A DNA stretch of 64,000 bases, taken from Eumeta japonica (lineage: Eukaryota; Arthropoda; Insecta; Lepidoptera; Psychidae). The notes beneath the pieces were generated by a model. It had not been told where the DNA came from, ran no database searches, and saw only the letters and a program-made list of their open reading frames with translations. The stretch spans positions 602,619-666,618 of the forward strand of contig BGZK01000156.1 in assembly GCA_005406025.1 (NCBI GenBank), read 5' to 3'. Positions 48,181 to 61,000 of this stretch are shown in pieces (the stretch's first letter is position 1; every line of letters starts with the position of its first letter). The position numbers and the translations under genes were made by a program.

Positions 48181-48371
48181 TACATGATCTAATTCGAAAC
48201 AATGAGCACTTAATATTGTCTATGGAAATTACAAATGAAATAAATGTAATTATTAATAAATAATACATATAACTTTCAGTAAATACATATACATATAATA
48301 AACTATATATACGCACATGACACATTATTTTAATCACATTGGTGTTTATGCTCAGGGCTTAATAAGACATA

Positions 48372-48839
48372 AAAATTTGGTTGCCTGTAAAGTCGGTATA
48401 CAAAAGTTTTACGTGACAACGACTTTGAATGGTAAAATCATTTTAATGTGAATATTCATTCGTATAGTAGGAAGAAGGATGAAATAATAGTAACAATTTA
48501 AAACATTTATTTATACAAAGAATTATATTTAAAACATTAATTTATACAAAGAATCTCGCACTGAATTTCATATTAACAAAATTTTATTTTTACCTTTACA
48601 CATACATACGTATTTATATACAAATATACATACAACTTGCAATACATTTGCAAGCTATGCACTAATTCTCTAGTGCTGCGCGCGCGGCAGACCGATCATA
48701 GTTGAGTGGGAGAGAGACGCAAGGCATTCGGCGGGCCTCTCTCTCGTTCGGTGACTCATCGTTACGTTACCGAGCGTTACACTTTTTCATAAGTGACTCC
48801 CAGCCGCAACCTAATTTAAGACGTTGTCACGTCAAAAAA
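48372..48839 (-). mobile_element. Non-autonomous ACGTGACAACG element, copy 4 (inverted)
   Basis: A full-length minus-strand copy almost identical to copy 2, apart from a few small differences (for example the GCCC of TTTCGCCCGTAT is missing). With copy 3 it forms a large inverted repeat around 48181-48371. Confidence 0.8.
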
Positions 48840-48887
48840 TCAACTTATGTAACCATGCAATACGTGTTTTAAATACTAGCGTAAATA

Positions 48888-49062
48888 CTAGCTTTCGCCC
48901 TTGATTCTGCTAGCGTGGACATCGAATCACCCCTTTCATCTCTTATATCGACCAATCGCCCCATCAACCATAACCCTAATATTGTTCCTTCTCCGAATTC
49001 AGTCTTGGCTCCGCTTTCGATTCCTATTCTAGTCCCGTTCTAAATTCCGGTTCTGTTCAAAA
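48888..49062 (-). mobile_element. Helitron-type 3' terminus plus hexanucleotide array
   Basis: ACTAGCTTTCGCCCTTGATT...TAGCGTGGA is the inverse of the moth repeat terminus TCCACGCGGACGAAGTCGCGGGCAAAAGCTAG|T, so a Helitron-like end (CTAG then T) lies at 48888 in minus orientation. A degenerate TCCGAT/TCGATT array follows at 48975-49062. Confidence 0.5.
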
Positions 49063-49628
49063 TATACATGATTCTTTGACATGAACCTCTCTTGAACATA
49101 GTTCTTATCAGTAACCAAATGGCATAAGTAAAGAATTCGTTTTACGATCGTGCGAAGTCGTAAATAAAAGTTAATAGGTATCTTTATAAATTATAGCCTA
49201 CATGTAATTGATACGTACAAGCTATTATATTTCTGTAAAGTTTCGACTAACTCAATTCCGGTGTTAGTGTGATTGAGTAACAATTATCCAAACATCCACA
49301 CATACAAACCTCCACATTTTTTAATTATCTTAATAAATGATATGGGGAACTTGGATAAATGAGTAGATGTTATTTATTTAAAAAACTTCAACTTGGTTTA
49401 TTTCCAACTTCATCAGGAAATTCTGGAAATCATAGTTACAGATAGCTAGATAATCATGACATGTACATAAAAAATATATAATCATTATGCCATGACATTT
49501 ATAATGATAAAACATTTTTTGATCGAAGTACATTACGTATTTTTCTTCTATGCCTATTTTAAAATTAGTAGCTCTATATTAAATATGTCACCGATTTCTT
49601 TAAAACAATAGTCCCGTTTCCTACTTTC

Positions 49629-49760
49629 AAAGGTTACGAGTTCAATTCCCGGGTCAGGACTAAATGGCATGAATAATCATATTAAACCCGATTCGTGCCT
49701 GTCCGCCTGGACGTCACCGGCAGATTAATCCAGATAATGTGGTAATTTGAAAATGTCGCA
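49629..49760 (+). repeat. Possible SINE remnant (B-box only)
   Basis: AAGGTTACGAGTTCAATTCCCGGGTC is B-box-like, and the downstream CCCGATTCGTGCCTGTCCGCCTGGACG looks like a SINE body. No A box is visible. Confidence 0.3.
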
Positions 49761-49861
49761 CCAAATTAATACAGGGTTAACGAACTAACAATTAATGTTA
49801 ATATAATTACTAGTAACTAGCGGCCTCTTCCAGCCTCGTTCATAAATACATAAAATTAATT

Positions 49862-49950
49862 CTCCGCGCTCCAAATTCCCATTTCGATCTCAATTACGAT
49901 CTTTAACAGGATTCGATCCGGATCCAAACTACGATTCCGGCCAATGGCAT
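49862..49950. repeat. Hexanucleotide-type array
   Basis: CTCCAAATTCCCATTTCGATCTCAATTACGATC...GGATTCGATCCGGATCC...ACGATTCCGGCC: the same degenerate 6-bp pattern, in the same orientation as the 49.0 kb array. Confidence 0.5.
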
Positions 49951-52704
49951 TGAAAGTCACATTGTATATAACCTATCTAGTATCACTATATCCTTAATAT
50001 AAAATCGCTCGCGACCTCGTTCGTGACCAGCAATTTCAAGTTCATTTATAGAAGTATCAGTCAGTCAGGATATCCATATTGTGCAAGTAAGTACATTTAA
50101 TATGCAATTATTTTTGTACATGACATAAAAATAAAAGATTATTTTTAGATGCACATTTTGTTTAATTTATGATTTTTCTTAAGTTCTGATTTTTCATTCG
50201 TGATGTAATATGTACATAAGAAAATCCAATCAATATAGATATGTAAAAATAACCCGTGTTCACACGCATATCCGACATCGATCCCTGTCGCTATTTCGAA
50301 TTAGGACACGAGTGTAAAACCAAAAATAAACCAAAATCAGCCTTTGCAACGACCTTTCGCGACCTTTCTAAGACGTCACTAAAGCCCTCTGCCATTAAAT
50401 AGCACAAAATTACGAGCCCTGTGACCTTCTAACGATATGGACGACAAAGGCCAAAGTGAAAGCCGCTTTCTCGCCGTAGCGCGTATAAAGAACGACTATT
50501 CGGCGGTGGCCGAGCGTAACTTTTACCGTCTAGGCCTGTATTTCGAATTGGTACAGATATTTATATAGATTGGAATTGACATAGATTTATAACCACGTCA
50601 ATTTGACGTGCAGATTTGAATATTATTGATCATTGAAGGCGTCAATCAAAATACCGCATCTACCTATACCGATCTTTTTATAGAAATATTTTCAAACAAA
50701 ATGTGTACTAAAATAACCAAAGTCTAGTTTTGTCTCCAAATTTTGTAGTAACGATACGCATCTCTTACATAAAATAAATAAAAAAAATATTGATTCACGT
50801 ACATTTTATTCACGTACATTATATGTCTCGAAAATGGACTACAAATGATACCTCATCTGATATTTCAAAACATATTCGATTCTGACAAATTAAATGGGTT
50901 AACTTAAAATGCTACAACGGTGGAGAGGCACACCGCACGCGGGTCATTATTTTCAAATCAGACCACACCGATAACGTTCGCAGATAACGTAAATAAAAAC
51001 AGCCGTGGTGGCGGCCACAAAACCGATCTGAAATAGCATCGAAATTACGGTACATTCGAAAACACAACAGTCACGAACGAAAACGTAAAAAAATTACCTA
51101 CGGCTTGTACTTCGTACGAGGCAGGTAGGTAAAAAGCAAACGGGGCCTCGTTATCTGATGACTCTCTTACGCGGACTTACAAAAGGGCCAGATAAGATAG
51201 GGCTCATTACCGATGCTTAAGAGTTTTATGTTTTGCTACTTGATTAATTTTCAGAGATAAACGATAATGACGAACTGTCGAAATAAGTGTAAGACGCGAA
51301 GCGATAATAATAAAGCATGTTTGTAATTTTACGAAAAGATAGATATATTATTAATTTTGAAATTTCTGTTGACACACTTAAAAACATGTTTTATACTTGT
51401 TTGATAAAGAAAAGCGAACAAAATACACGATGCAAAAATAGTGTATTATAACATTCGTATTATTCGTAAGACAAATATTTTCAACATCAAAATTAAGGTA
51501 TTTAGTAAAGTAAATAATTGAATACAATTAATGTTTATATGAATCGAGTGCAAGTGACTTCACCATACGTTTTCAAAGAAACAACTACAAAATATAGAGC
51601 ACAATGCCTCAAACTCGATTTAATTTCAAGTGACGCGTAAATGAATGGTACACTTTCGAGGCCACAACTCGCGTCTATGACAAACAGTTCGACTCTTTCC
51701 TCGAACCGTAATACAGATGAATAAAGATTTTAACACTTAATTGAGTAACATTTTTATTAAAATTGTTGAGAATCGAGAGAATCACGTGACACTATTTATT
51801 AAACAACACATCCTTCTTATGACGTCATATAAACGTGAACGGTCGTCTACACGCTGATTCACAAAGGAATCCCAAATCGTCAGCCGAAATACATTTTTTT
51901 TTTGGTTTTCGAAAGTATTTCAATTAGTTCCAAGGAATAAATAGTGTTAGAAATACTATTGACCAGTCCACAAAAAAGGTTTGGCCAAACTTGGACGTTT
52001 CTCTTTGTTTTCTTTAGGGCAAATTTTTGCATATGAAGTAATACAACATTACTAAATACAATAAACTAATAATATGGCAACTTTTACAAATCAAATTATT
52101 TCAAAAGTACAAATTCTAGATCGTTAAGGCTACATTCATTAATTTTACGAGTGTAAGTATTTATTTAATTGAATTAACTCAAGTTCTTTAGATATCAATG
52201 AAACATTTTATTGCTAAATCATTAAAATATTTTTAGTTCCTTAAACATAAAAATAATTATTAGGATGTAGTCTAACTTTGCAACGTATCGTTAGATACGG
52301 ACTTGGTAGTCATATCTCACAATAGCATGAGTGACTGGAAGAAGCGAAAATGCTCAAATTTTACATTTACATTCGTTAATTCAAATTGAAATTTTAATTT
52401 ACAGTACTAATGATAAACCGATCCAACTATGCGTCAGAGTAATAATGAATTTTAGTTAGATCATTTAGGAAAAATCTAGTACAGTGAACTAGATAGCGCT
52501 TCTGATGTATCACACACATAGTGAAAAAAAGCTCCCGAATTGTTCTTGATAATGGAAAAATATTTATAGGCTGTCTCTCATCGTGTGTACGAAATCGTCA
52601 CGGTTATTTACCCCTTTTATCTCGAAAATAATTAATGCGTTAGTCTTTATAATAAAATTGAAAATTCACCACGAAAAGGAAGATAAAGTGTATATTCCAT
52701 ATTA

Positions 52705-53010
52705 GGGTGCTTTTTTTTGAACAATTTTTTTTTCGGTCCCATGGTGAAATTTTGTTGGAAGTACCATAAGTAAATTCCCTGAAAGTTTGAGCCCTTAATA
52801 TTAATATTAAGTACTAGACCAAGGCGTCTAAAGATTTCCTATTTAAAATACACGAAAAACTTGATTTTTTTTCCTTTAAATTTTATAAGTCAGGCTTTTA
52901 ATGGGATTATCTCGCCCAAAGACAGGTCTTCTTCAGAATTGAACGCTCTACAAAAGTCTCCATTACAGTAAAGTCATAACTTCCACCCTATTCCATATAC
53001 GAATTTAAAG
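52705..53010. repeat. Ancient repeat related to 7379-7900
   Basis: GGGTGCTTTTTTTTGAACAA...GGAAGTACCATAAGTAAATTC...GAGCCCTTAATATTAATATTAA parallels the motif order at 7.38-7.48 kb. Further in, CTCTACAAAAGTCTCC matches the 'ctacaaaa' phrases there. Diverged, non-coding. Confidence 0.4.
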
Positions 53011-53304
53011 TCAACGATCAAAAAATATATAAAACTCTCAGGTACTCGTTATCAAGTCGTTATCGTCTCGCTGCAAAGGCATACTCTTCGCCGATTTTAT
53101 ATCAAAGTGAAGTGAAAAAAAATATCTTATTCAATGTTCACTTTCATTGAAAATTAAAAATTAATTTATAATTAACTAGACTTGTAAAGATTTTCAGAAA
53201 TCTAATCAGGAATAAAATTTAATAGATCGGATCCTCAATTCTATATATTTTCCATAACACGTTACACAGAAATTTCTAAACGCCAATATAGTCGCTCGCG
53301 CACC

Positions 53305-53352
53305 ACAAATTGCCATCTTGTCCGCACGACCGACCGAACAATGACTGATCGA
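53305..53352 (-). promoter_or_regulatory. Initiator-like core promoter candidate
   Basis: On the minus strand TCGATCAGTCATTG (53338-53352) contains the insect initiator TCAGT. It is followed by a CGGTCGGTCGTGCGGAC stretch and AAGATGGCA (53311-53319), a Pho/YY1-type site commonly found just downstream of start sites. No TATA box. Confidence 0.35.
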
Positions 53353-55189
53353 ATGCAAGAACGAACGATTAAATTTAAATATTAATTTACACATACAATA
53401 TTCACAATATGCTTACACTTGGATCTTAAAAACTTCGACATAATATTCATTACAACTAAATAGATATATTTAGTTACTAAACAATTGCATAGATAAAAAT
53501 TTGTTACTACCTACCAAAACTAAAACAATAAACAGTACAGCCAAACAACTTACTGCATAAGTAAACGTGCACAAACGACACGAAGAAGTTGCGCACGAGC
53601 AACGTTATAAAATAATTTATTCCCGGCGCGACTCAAGTTCACACAAACACGCGTAAAGCTGCCATCCGTGTGATAACTTCAATAATTCAAGCATACCCAC
53701 ACGTTTGTGGACACAGCCGTAAACAAGTATAGAGGCATGAACACAAAGTGACAGAAATCAGAACAGTGACCTGTGGAACGAACGTGCGAAAATCGTCAGC
53801 GGCACAATGAAGATGGCGACCACATAAAAAGCCTACCCGCAGGCACACTTCCCACGCATTGCTTTTGCGGGCCCGCGGTCGCTAAGTACCGATGCGTACA
53901 AACATGATAGTAATTGATAGTACACTCTAGTTTCTGTTCTAGTATAATTTTTCTTTCGAGCTCCATGTAATTTATACTTCGCTATGTGCGCCTGTTTGTA
54001 CGCATAATGGTATGATGTACAGCAATTTTATGGCAGTTCGTTAACTTCTGTGAAGTCTGTGTCGCTTATTTTTCATAGAATAAGTGAAAAATATACCTAA
54101 ACGAATTTCGGAATCAAAAGCAAACATAAGCTCATTTGATTGCCACATAAGAAAACATAAATGTGAAAATCGTGCCATACTGATTTTTACACAAAGTTCT
54201 TTTTTTAGTACACGTTAACCGAGATTAACTCACGGCATCTGTGAGCAATTTATCTGTCTACTTCTAACTATCGTCAGAATAAAAAGACGAATGACTTTCG
54301 ATGAGTCACACCTGAGACACGGTGAAGCAAACAATACTCACCTTTCTAAATGAAATATAAAGTCATCGTTTCGTAACGTTTTCTACGATGCACGTAACTG
54401 TCGAAATAGACAAAATTGTATACTATTATTCTGCAATTTAATAACATTCGATTGTATACGAGCATTTCTGAGACCCTGATATGTTTATATATTTTTTGTC
54501 ACATTTCATATAAGTAGCTATATCTTATGTGAGGCGAATATGGAACCATAAAAACTAGTATAGAACTAAGCGGGTAAGTTCTCGAAAAAGTAATTAAGCG
54601 CGCCCTATGTAATACTCACACGGATCGTTTCAAGCCTTTTTCGACAAACTCTATAATTGAAGCTAATTACCTCGTAAAATCTTTTTAAATTGTAGTGTAT
54701 CGATTACAACAAAAGAGCCGCATATTAAATTAAAATGTAGCTTTTATGACACACGCCCAAACATAAGAATTTGAGAACTTGACGAATTCACTCCGCTTAA
54801 CAATTCATACAACACTTTTTATTACAAAACCACAAAATCGACAACCGTCAATATAGTGTATAAACAAAGAACTAGACAACTTTTTTATCAAGGTTTTGTA
54901 TACGTCCGATGAAGAAGGGGGACGTTTGTAGGATCATTTAAGATACATTAAGGTGTATTAAGGACATTTCAAAAAATCCATTCCCATTACAAATTTAACT
55001 TTAAGTCAATTTTATAACAAGTTAGACATTTGTTAATTAATAAAATTTTCTCGAACTTTCGTCTTCGTTGCACATTAAAAAAATGTTTAAATACATAATT
55101 GAAATAAACTTTATGGCTACGTGGAGCTCTCATATCCATGCTTAACAAGATCACGTAATAAAAGTTAAAAAAATTGCAATACTTTGTTT

Positions 55190-55480
55190 ACCATAAATTT
55201 TTACTTAAAAAATATTACATCGATTTTTCAGTTTCTGTTCTTTATAGGAAATTTCCTCCCCTTTAAGGATCTTTTTTTTCAAATTTCTTAAATATTAATA
55301 GTTTACGAGATAACGGTGAAAAACGAAATACCTTTTTTTTTTTCATTTTAACTGTTTATAACTTTTGCAATTTATTATGTGCTAATAAACGCTTTCGATA
55401 CGTTTTTAACATCATTCCGGATCGAAGGAGCTAACGCACGTATTTTTAGGAACAATATCTCTATTTTTCACCATTTTTAA
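55190..55480. repeat. Ancient AT-rich repeat of the 7.4/52.7 kb style
   Basis: Phrases such as 'gagataacggtgaaaaacga', 'gtttataacttttgcaa' and 'ggatcgaaggagctaacgcacg' resemble the same class of degraded repeat. No direct alignment is secure. Confidence 0.25.
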
Positions 55481-55934
55481 CTGGTTACATAGACTATATA
55501 GTGTAACCTTGTTCAGTTGAGTCCGGCTTGACACTCAGCTATTTTTTTAAATTCTCTTTTGCAGGTAACAGTAGACGTAACCGTTACGAGTTCACTTTTT
55601 TTAGCATGATTTAAACAGTAGAGAAATTACAAAATACGCGCCGGCGTAAAACCGGTTATACGCAAAATAACTAGATCAAATCGAATGCGCTGAGCTGTGT
55701 AAAAAAAAAAACAATGGGTGGGCACGTTACAAACCGCTTAACCGATACAGATTTCACTTTCACTGATACCGTATTCGTACGTTCGAGTGTAAATCGATTA
55801 TTCATTGGAATGAAATTGTCGTATTGTATCCGATTTTAATTATCCCATTGCCGCAGTAAAAAAATATTTTTTTATTATTCCAGATTGACAAGATCCACAC
55901 GCTGATCCGACGCGGTTTGTGTGGTGAAACCTGT

Positions 55935-56148
55935 GGGACTTCAACCAAAATATAACTCTGTTTACATGTCGTGACAAGGTCCCTTCGCTTCTTCATAGGA
56001 GTTCTGTATAAAAAAATGATCCGTTACATAGAATAATATGCGTTCGATTCGTGTTTCTATTTTGTGTCAGTTCCAAGCGTAATTATGTTCACTACTCTAA
56101 TAATAATAAAAAAAAAATACAGCATAGTACACATAAACCTCATTACCT
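55935..56148. repeat. Unnamed dispersed repeat, copy B (pair with 43656-43857)
   Basis: Diverged direct copy of the 43.66 kb repeat, beginning CTTCAACCAAAATATAACTC and including GTCGTGACAAGGTCCCTTCG. Confidence 0.6.
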
Positions 56149-56509
56149 TTCATTTGACACGGTCGCCCTATAACCTACAAAAACAACCATCGTTATCAGC
56201 GACAACGTACCAGCGTCTTAACGTGATTTCCAAGAAATAGAGGGCATGATTTACATCGTTACAAGTTAAAAATTTATTGATTAACTCGTCTACGATCAAA
56301 ATCGAATCCAGAACATCGTGGATCGAAGGAAACGCTTTTAATCAATGAGCAATCACTGTTATATAATTACATATAAAAATTCATAAATATTAATTACAAA
56401 AAATCATCTACAATTAATTAATTATATAGATAAACAGATTTATCCATTATAATCTATGTACATAATAAAATAGCAAGAAAGCCAAATATCTATGCATAAA
56501 ATATTTTAT

Positions 56510-56939
56510 GAAAAAAGTAAGTGGTATGTTCTATACGCGTAATAGAGATCCCAAAACAGCTGCCTTTAAATTTTTGTATGTATGTTTTTATGTTTGTTTG
56601 TATGTTTTCTGTACATTTGTATGTTTGTTTGATCAGAGACCACACAAAAACTAATGGACCTATAATAAACCTTTTTGTGTTCTTTGACAATGCGAGTGTC
56701 CCAGAAAAAATAGGTCCAACTATCCATAACTTTCACATTATACAATATATTCATATAAATCAATATAATACACGAAAAGGAGGAAATCTCGCTATAAACA
56801 TTGTGGCTTTGAATAAGACAATGACATGATGTTTAAAATGTTCTACGAACGATGAAAAACAACAAAGAAGTGAAGGAGGTTCATACCTTTTTAAAACGTG
56901 GTTAACCACCATGCGAACGTAGTCGCGGGAAACAGCTAG
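56510..56939 (+). mobile_element. Helitron/RTE-type fragment ending CTAG|T
   Basis: A TATGTATGTTTTTATGTTTG tract and 'cacacaaaaactaatggacc' lead to a terminus CATGCGAACGTAGTCGCGGGAAACAG-CTAG|T at 56936-56939. This is the typical moth 'CGAAGTCGCGGGCAACAGCTAGT' end. A 12-bp palindrome (GTGGTTAACCAC, about 56900) precedes it. The 5' end is unclear. Confidence 0.5.
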
Positions 56940-58724
56940 TGAACTGATACACATATAACAAACGTTTTTCCGTTTCGTACTTACGTTATTTTATTTTCAG
57001 TATCGCCTCTCACGCACTACTTCCTTCTCTTTATAGGCCTAGCTGTACCTTTCGAGATAGAATATGCGGCGCAGAATCACGCAACGCAATTCGTTTGTTT
57101 ACACTTCGTTTTATGCGCAAACCTGTGTTGAAAACGTTTCCATAGTGAGCTCTACACTAAGAATATTGGACTCCAATCACCAACAGGTCTCTGATAATAA
57201 ATTCAACCTACACAAAAAAGCTATGAGAACTTTAATTACCCAACTATTTTGGAACGTCTCGAGTGGTGTTCACCCTTTTGAGAGGCAAGTACCAGTTTTA
57301 GCCCGACGCGCGTACTCCGAAAATAGTGGCACCGAAGCGGAAGCGGACTAATACACCGGCTCAGTTAACTGACACCCGACATCGGTCATCATCCCGTAGA
57401 TGAAAGGCATGTTTTTGTCGCGTTCCACGAATACAATTAAATTATCGTTCATGAATTTTAGACAATTTTGAAATGTGTAGAGCAGTTTTAACATGCAAAT
57501 ACGAGATAGGCACGATACCGATAATAAAGGCAGAGAGAAGACAGTCAAAGATCACTAAAGATTTCGCAATTTTTGAACGTGATAGAAGAAAAACAATCTT
57601 AGCGAATTTATATACCTAAACATAGTTCGCGTAAGCCTTCATGGGGGGGGTCAATGCTAAAAGCTATCTATGACAGTGGGTCAGCGTTCGTCACCCGTAT
57701 GGTGACAGACTACCTGCGGAAATTGTGAGCACAGTCGTCGCCTGCATTTTTCATTTCGCCTACAAGTGACTCTTAAGTTACTGTTGACCTCAGGGCTGTA
57801 ACTCAATCTGCGAAGTCTAAAATAGCAAGTTTCAAATAAGGAACAAATATTCATCAAGCTGTCGTTGGGGTCAATGGTCCAGGCAAAGCCCTGCTTTAGT
57901 ACTCGTTATTGCATTATTTTTATTAAGTTTAAAATAAAAAAATATGCCTTTGAGATTTTAAAATTGCAAAACAATTTGAAAAATTAAATAATTATAGAGA
58001 GAGTAAATGACTGATTTAAAGTGACTGATTAGATTTATGAGCCATTCGAAACATAACTGATTATTTTTATGGTACAAGGGAAGATATTGTTTATACGTAT
58101 GAAAAGAAATCGCTAAACACAATTTCTCTAAATAAATATGATAAATATTTTATGTAAGATGCGAAAATAAATTTCGATTAGATTATTAAAGCTATTGCAT
58201 AACATCCAGAGAGCTACATTGAACAACATTAAATTGACCAATTCAAAACTTTAACCTTTAACAGAGCAGCAGACACGAAAAAGACTAACAGAATGCGTGT
58301 AATGTGATTCGAACATCGCTGTTATAGCCGGTAATCCGACACACGAATGTGCCGTGACGGCAGTGCCTTGAACAAAACTAACTGATAAATAGTAACCCAC
58401 ATGAAATCGGTGTATACAAGTCATTAAAATAAATTAGGAAAATAATGTTCGAAAGACATAAATTTAGAAAAAAATATAAAATAATTAAATTTATAATTTA
58501 TATTTGGGATGGATATACCATCTCTTGAATATCCTGAATAATAATTATTCTTATTAATACAAAAATTCATAATTCAAACACTGACAATTGCTTAAATAGA
58601 GTACTTTTCGGCATCGGCACAACATTGAACAGCGTGATGTTAACATTTCTCTGTAACTGCGACCTCTGGTAGAACTAACAGAAATACAGGAAAAACCTAA
58701 TACGCCTGAAAGATACAGTTTAAT

Positions 58725-58925
58725 AAGATGTGTACTCGACAACAGCGCGCCTAATGATAATCCCGACGTCACGCGCGGCTAACAAAAACTGCAATCAGCA
58801 CGAATCGCAATACCCCCGACCGAGACGTGCCAACCTTGGGCGCGCGGCGCGCACGCAGTGCAGTGGGACCGGCGCGGCCGCGCGGCGCAGTATGACCTTC
58901 CGACGTTCAAGTGTTCGACATAAAA
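58725..58925. promoter_or_regulatory. CpG-rich islet
   Basis: About 200 bp, very CpG-dense at the right end (GGGCGCGCGGCGCGCACGCAGTGCAGTGGGACC). A plus-strand frame of 76 codons covers it, but its Arg/Ala/Ser content follows composition. Promoter or untranslated exon is possible. Confidence 0.3.
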
Positions 58926-60784
58926 AAAAGCTTTTAAAAGATATGAAAAAAAGACTGTAAGTAAATAATTCAGGCTATTCCCGTTTAATCAGAGATACAT
59001 ATAAGCTATCTAAGTATTAATCCAGTGCAATACATATTCACGTAAATTTTATTAATGAAACTTTAGGACGGTACTGACATATAAACAATAAGAAAATCGT
59101 ATAATAAAAACTTTAAGTGGTTTTGTGAAGCTGCTGATATTGTATCAACAAGATGCATCGTTGTACGTCATGTACCGCCTTATTCTATTTATTTATTACA
59201 TTTAATTCTGATTATTATACATTTTTCACTCGTCCCCCACATTCATCTATAAATCCTTCTGTACGTCAGAAATTCAACCTTTTTAGTAAGCTATGTAAAA
59301 GTTTCTTTTTGACATCGTTCTTCAGTTCAATCATCTTTCACAACAGTGCGGACATACAAAAGCACATCGGCCCATAGAGTAAAAAAAAATGCAGTTTCTT
59401 TAAAGTTGTAAACAAGTTTACTGTAAAGTGGATATACATCCACATTCCTTAACCGCTTGGTGAATACCGATCTACAACAATACCGTATTGTTTCCCAGCT
59501 TCCCGAATTGAGGTATTGGAATTACTGCGGCTAATAGAAAATGGGACAATACGCCGTAGATAAAGGAGGAGCCACCCACCAGAGTTAATGCTTCGATCAC
59601 CGGTACCCGAGGTACTCTACGAGACAAAGTGGGCTGTAATGTAATTTTCTTCGACTTCGATACGCCGTCGCCTTTTAATTATAATGATAGTATTGTTTGA
59701 TGAAGCGAACGCATTACGGCAATAGAAAATGTCGGCAGCCTTGGTAAAACCACATTATTAAGTGTTTCGTGACCAAGCTATTAGTTCCACGATCGTTCAC
59801 CTAAAAATGTCCTTTAACTGTCTCGCGGTTCACCTCCGAAAGCATCTAATATTTCAGCGTAAAAACACGATATGGACACGACTCAAGTATTTGAATATCT
59901 ACAGACGATAACAGGTCCTGTTTTTTTACAAAACAAAGCTTACTTTCCCAGAACTGCCTTTCGACAATTTCGTTGTCAGTACAATGTAAAAAAAAAGCAC
60001 AAAAACACGACGGTCACGCTCGGCAGACCACAAACTCGGATGGCATCCGCTGGGCTCGCCAGTACTCGTGAACAAAAACAGGACGACAAACGCATAGCGC
60101 ATAAGTAGTGCGAGTGGAAATGCATACAAAAACCGTTATGAAACGCCGCAATGCCTTTATTACGGCCGTAAGGTGACACCGAAAGTGCATCTATCTGATT
60201 TAGGAACGAACGTTCAAATAATTATCCCATGTTTACAATACGAATTACTACATTAAAAAGACAATAATGTAAAACACAGATTGGTTTCTCGGTGACGTAG
60301 TTCAAACAAGACAGTATAAAAACAATCGTTTATTTCTTACTGTATCCGTACGACCTTTTTTCTTCTTAAGTTAAATACAAAACTTTAAAGGATAGTCGAA
60401 GTTCTGGTTGTTTTTTTTTTTAGATTTTACATAATGTGGTTGGCGAATAAAAAAGCTAAAAATCAAAGCTTTACATGTCGTCTCGTAACAATTCCCAAGT
60501 GTATGGAGACCACAAGATACCCAATGCTTTGATACCGTGAGCTGTAATTTAACACACAAATTGTATTTCAATAGAAATTGTTTTCTGGAAGACATCTATA
60601 TGTGTTTCGGTGTCGTACAAATGAAAAAATACTTAACGAAATAGAGGCTTATGTACGAAAACTATCAAGGTTCTCGGTTCACCGCGTAACTGTAGAAAAC
60701 AAAATAATCAGAATATAAATACAGAGATTTGTAGATATTTGTCGTGGCTTCCACGTACACGCATCACAGAATACTATACGGATC

Positions 60785-61000
60785 CGACGGAGGTGCGTGA
60801 AAGGTCATCGTAATCCACAGGCGTGTCGCGCGCCGGCCGGCTGATCAAACAGCGGCCGGCCTTAATCTATCGGCGTTCGAGTTGTTGTTGCCGCCTTTGT
60901 ATCTCCACACTAACACGTCGTCGGTTCGTCGGCGTCATTTTGTTTGGTCTTCGTCACGTTCCGGCTATCGATCATTCGGAGGTAATTCACGCATTTATCA
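60785..61000 (+). promoter_or_regulatory. GC-rich islet with hairpin and possible plus-strand donor
   Basis: Contains a GC hairpin (60832-60861), CTATCGATCATTCGGAG|GTAATT with a donor-like GTAATT at about 60980, and a partial DRE-like TATCGAT. Could be a first exon of a plus-strand gene running out of the window to the right, or a regulatory block. Confidence 0.25.
60832..60861. repeat. GC-only hairpin
   Basis: GCCGGCCGGCTG-atcaaa-CAGCGGCCGGCC: about 11 G:C-rich pairs with a single bulge, unusual in this AT-rich sequence. Confidence 0.6.

Noticed and set aside
56560..56640. TATGTTTG-rich tract considered as a microsatellite
   Set aside because: Irregular units; better explained as part of the moth repeat ending at 56939.
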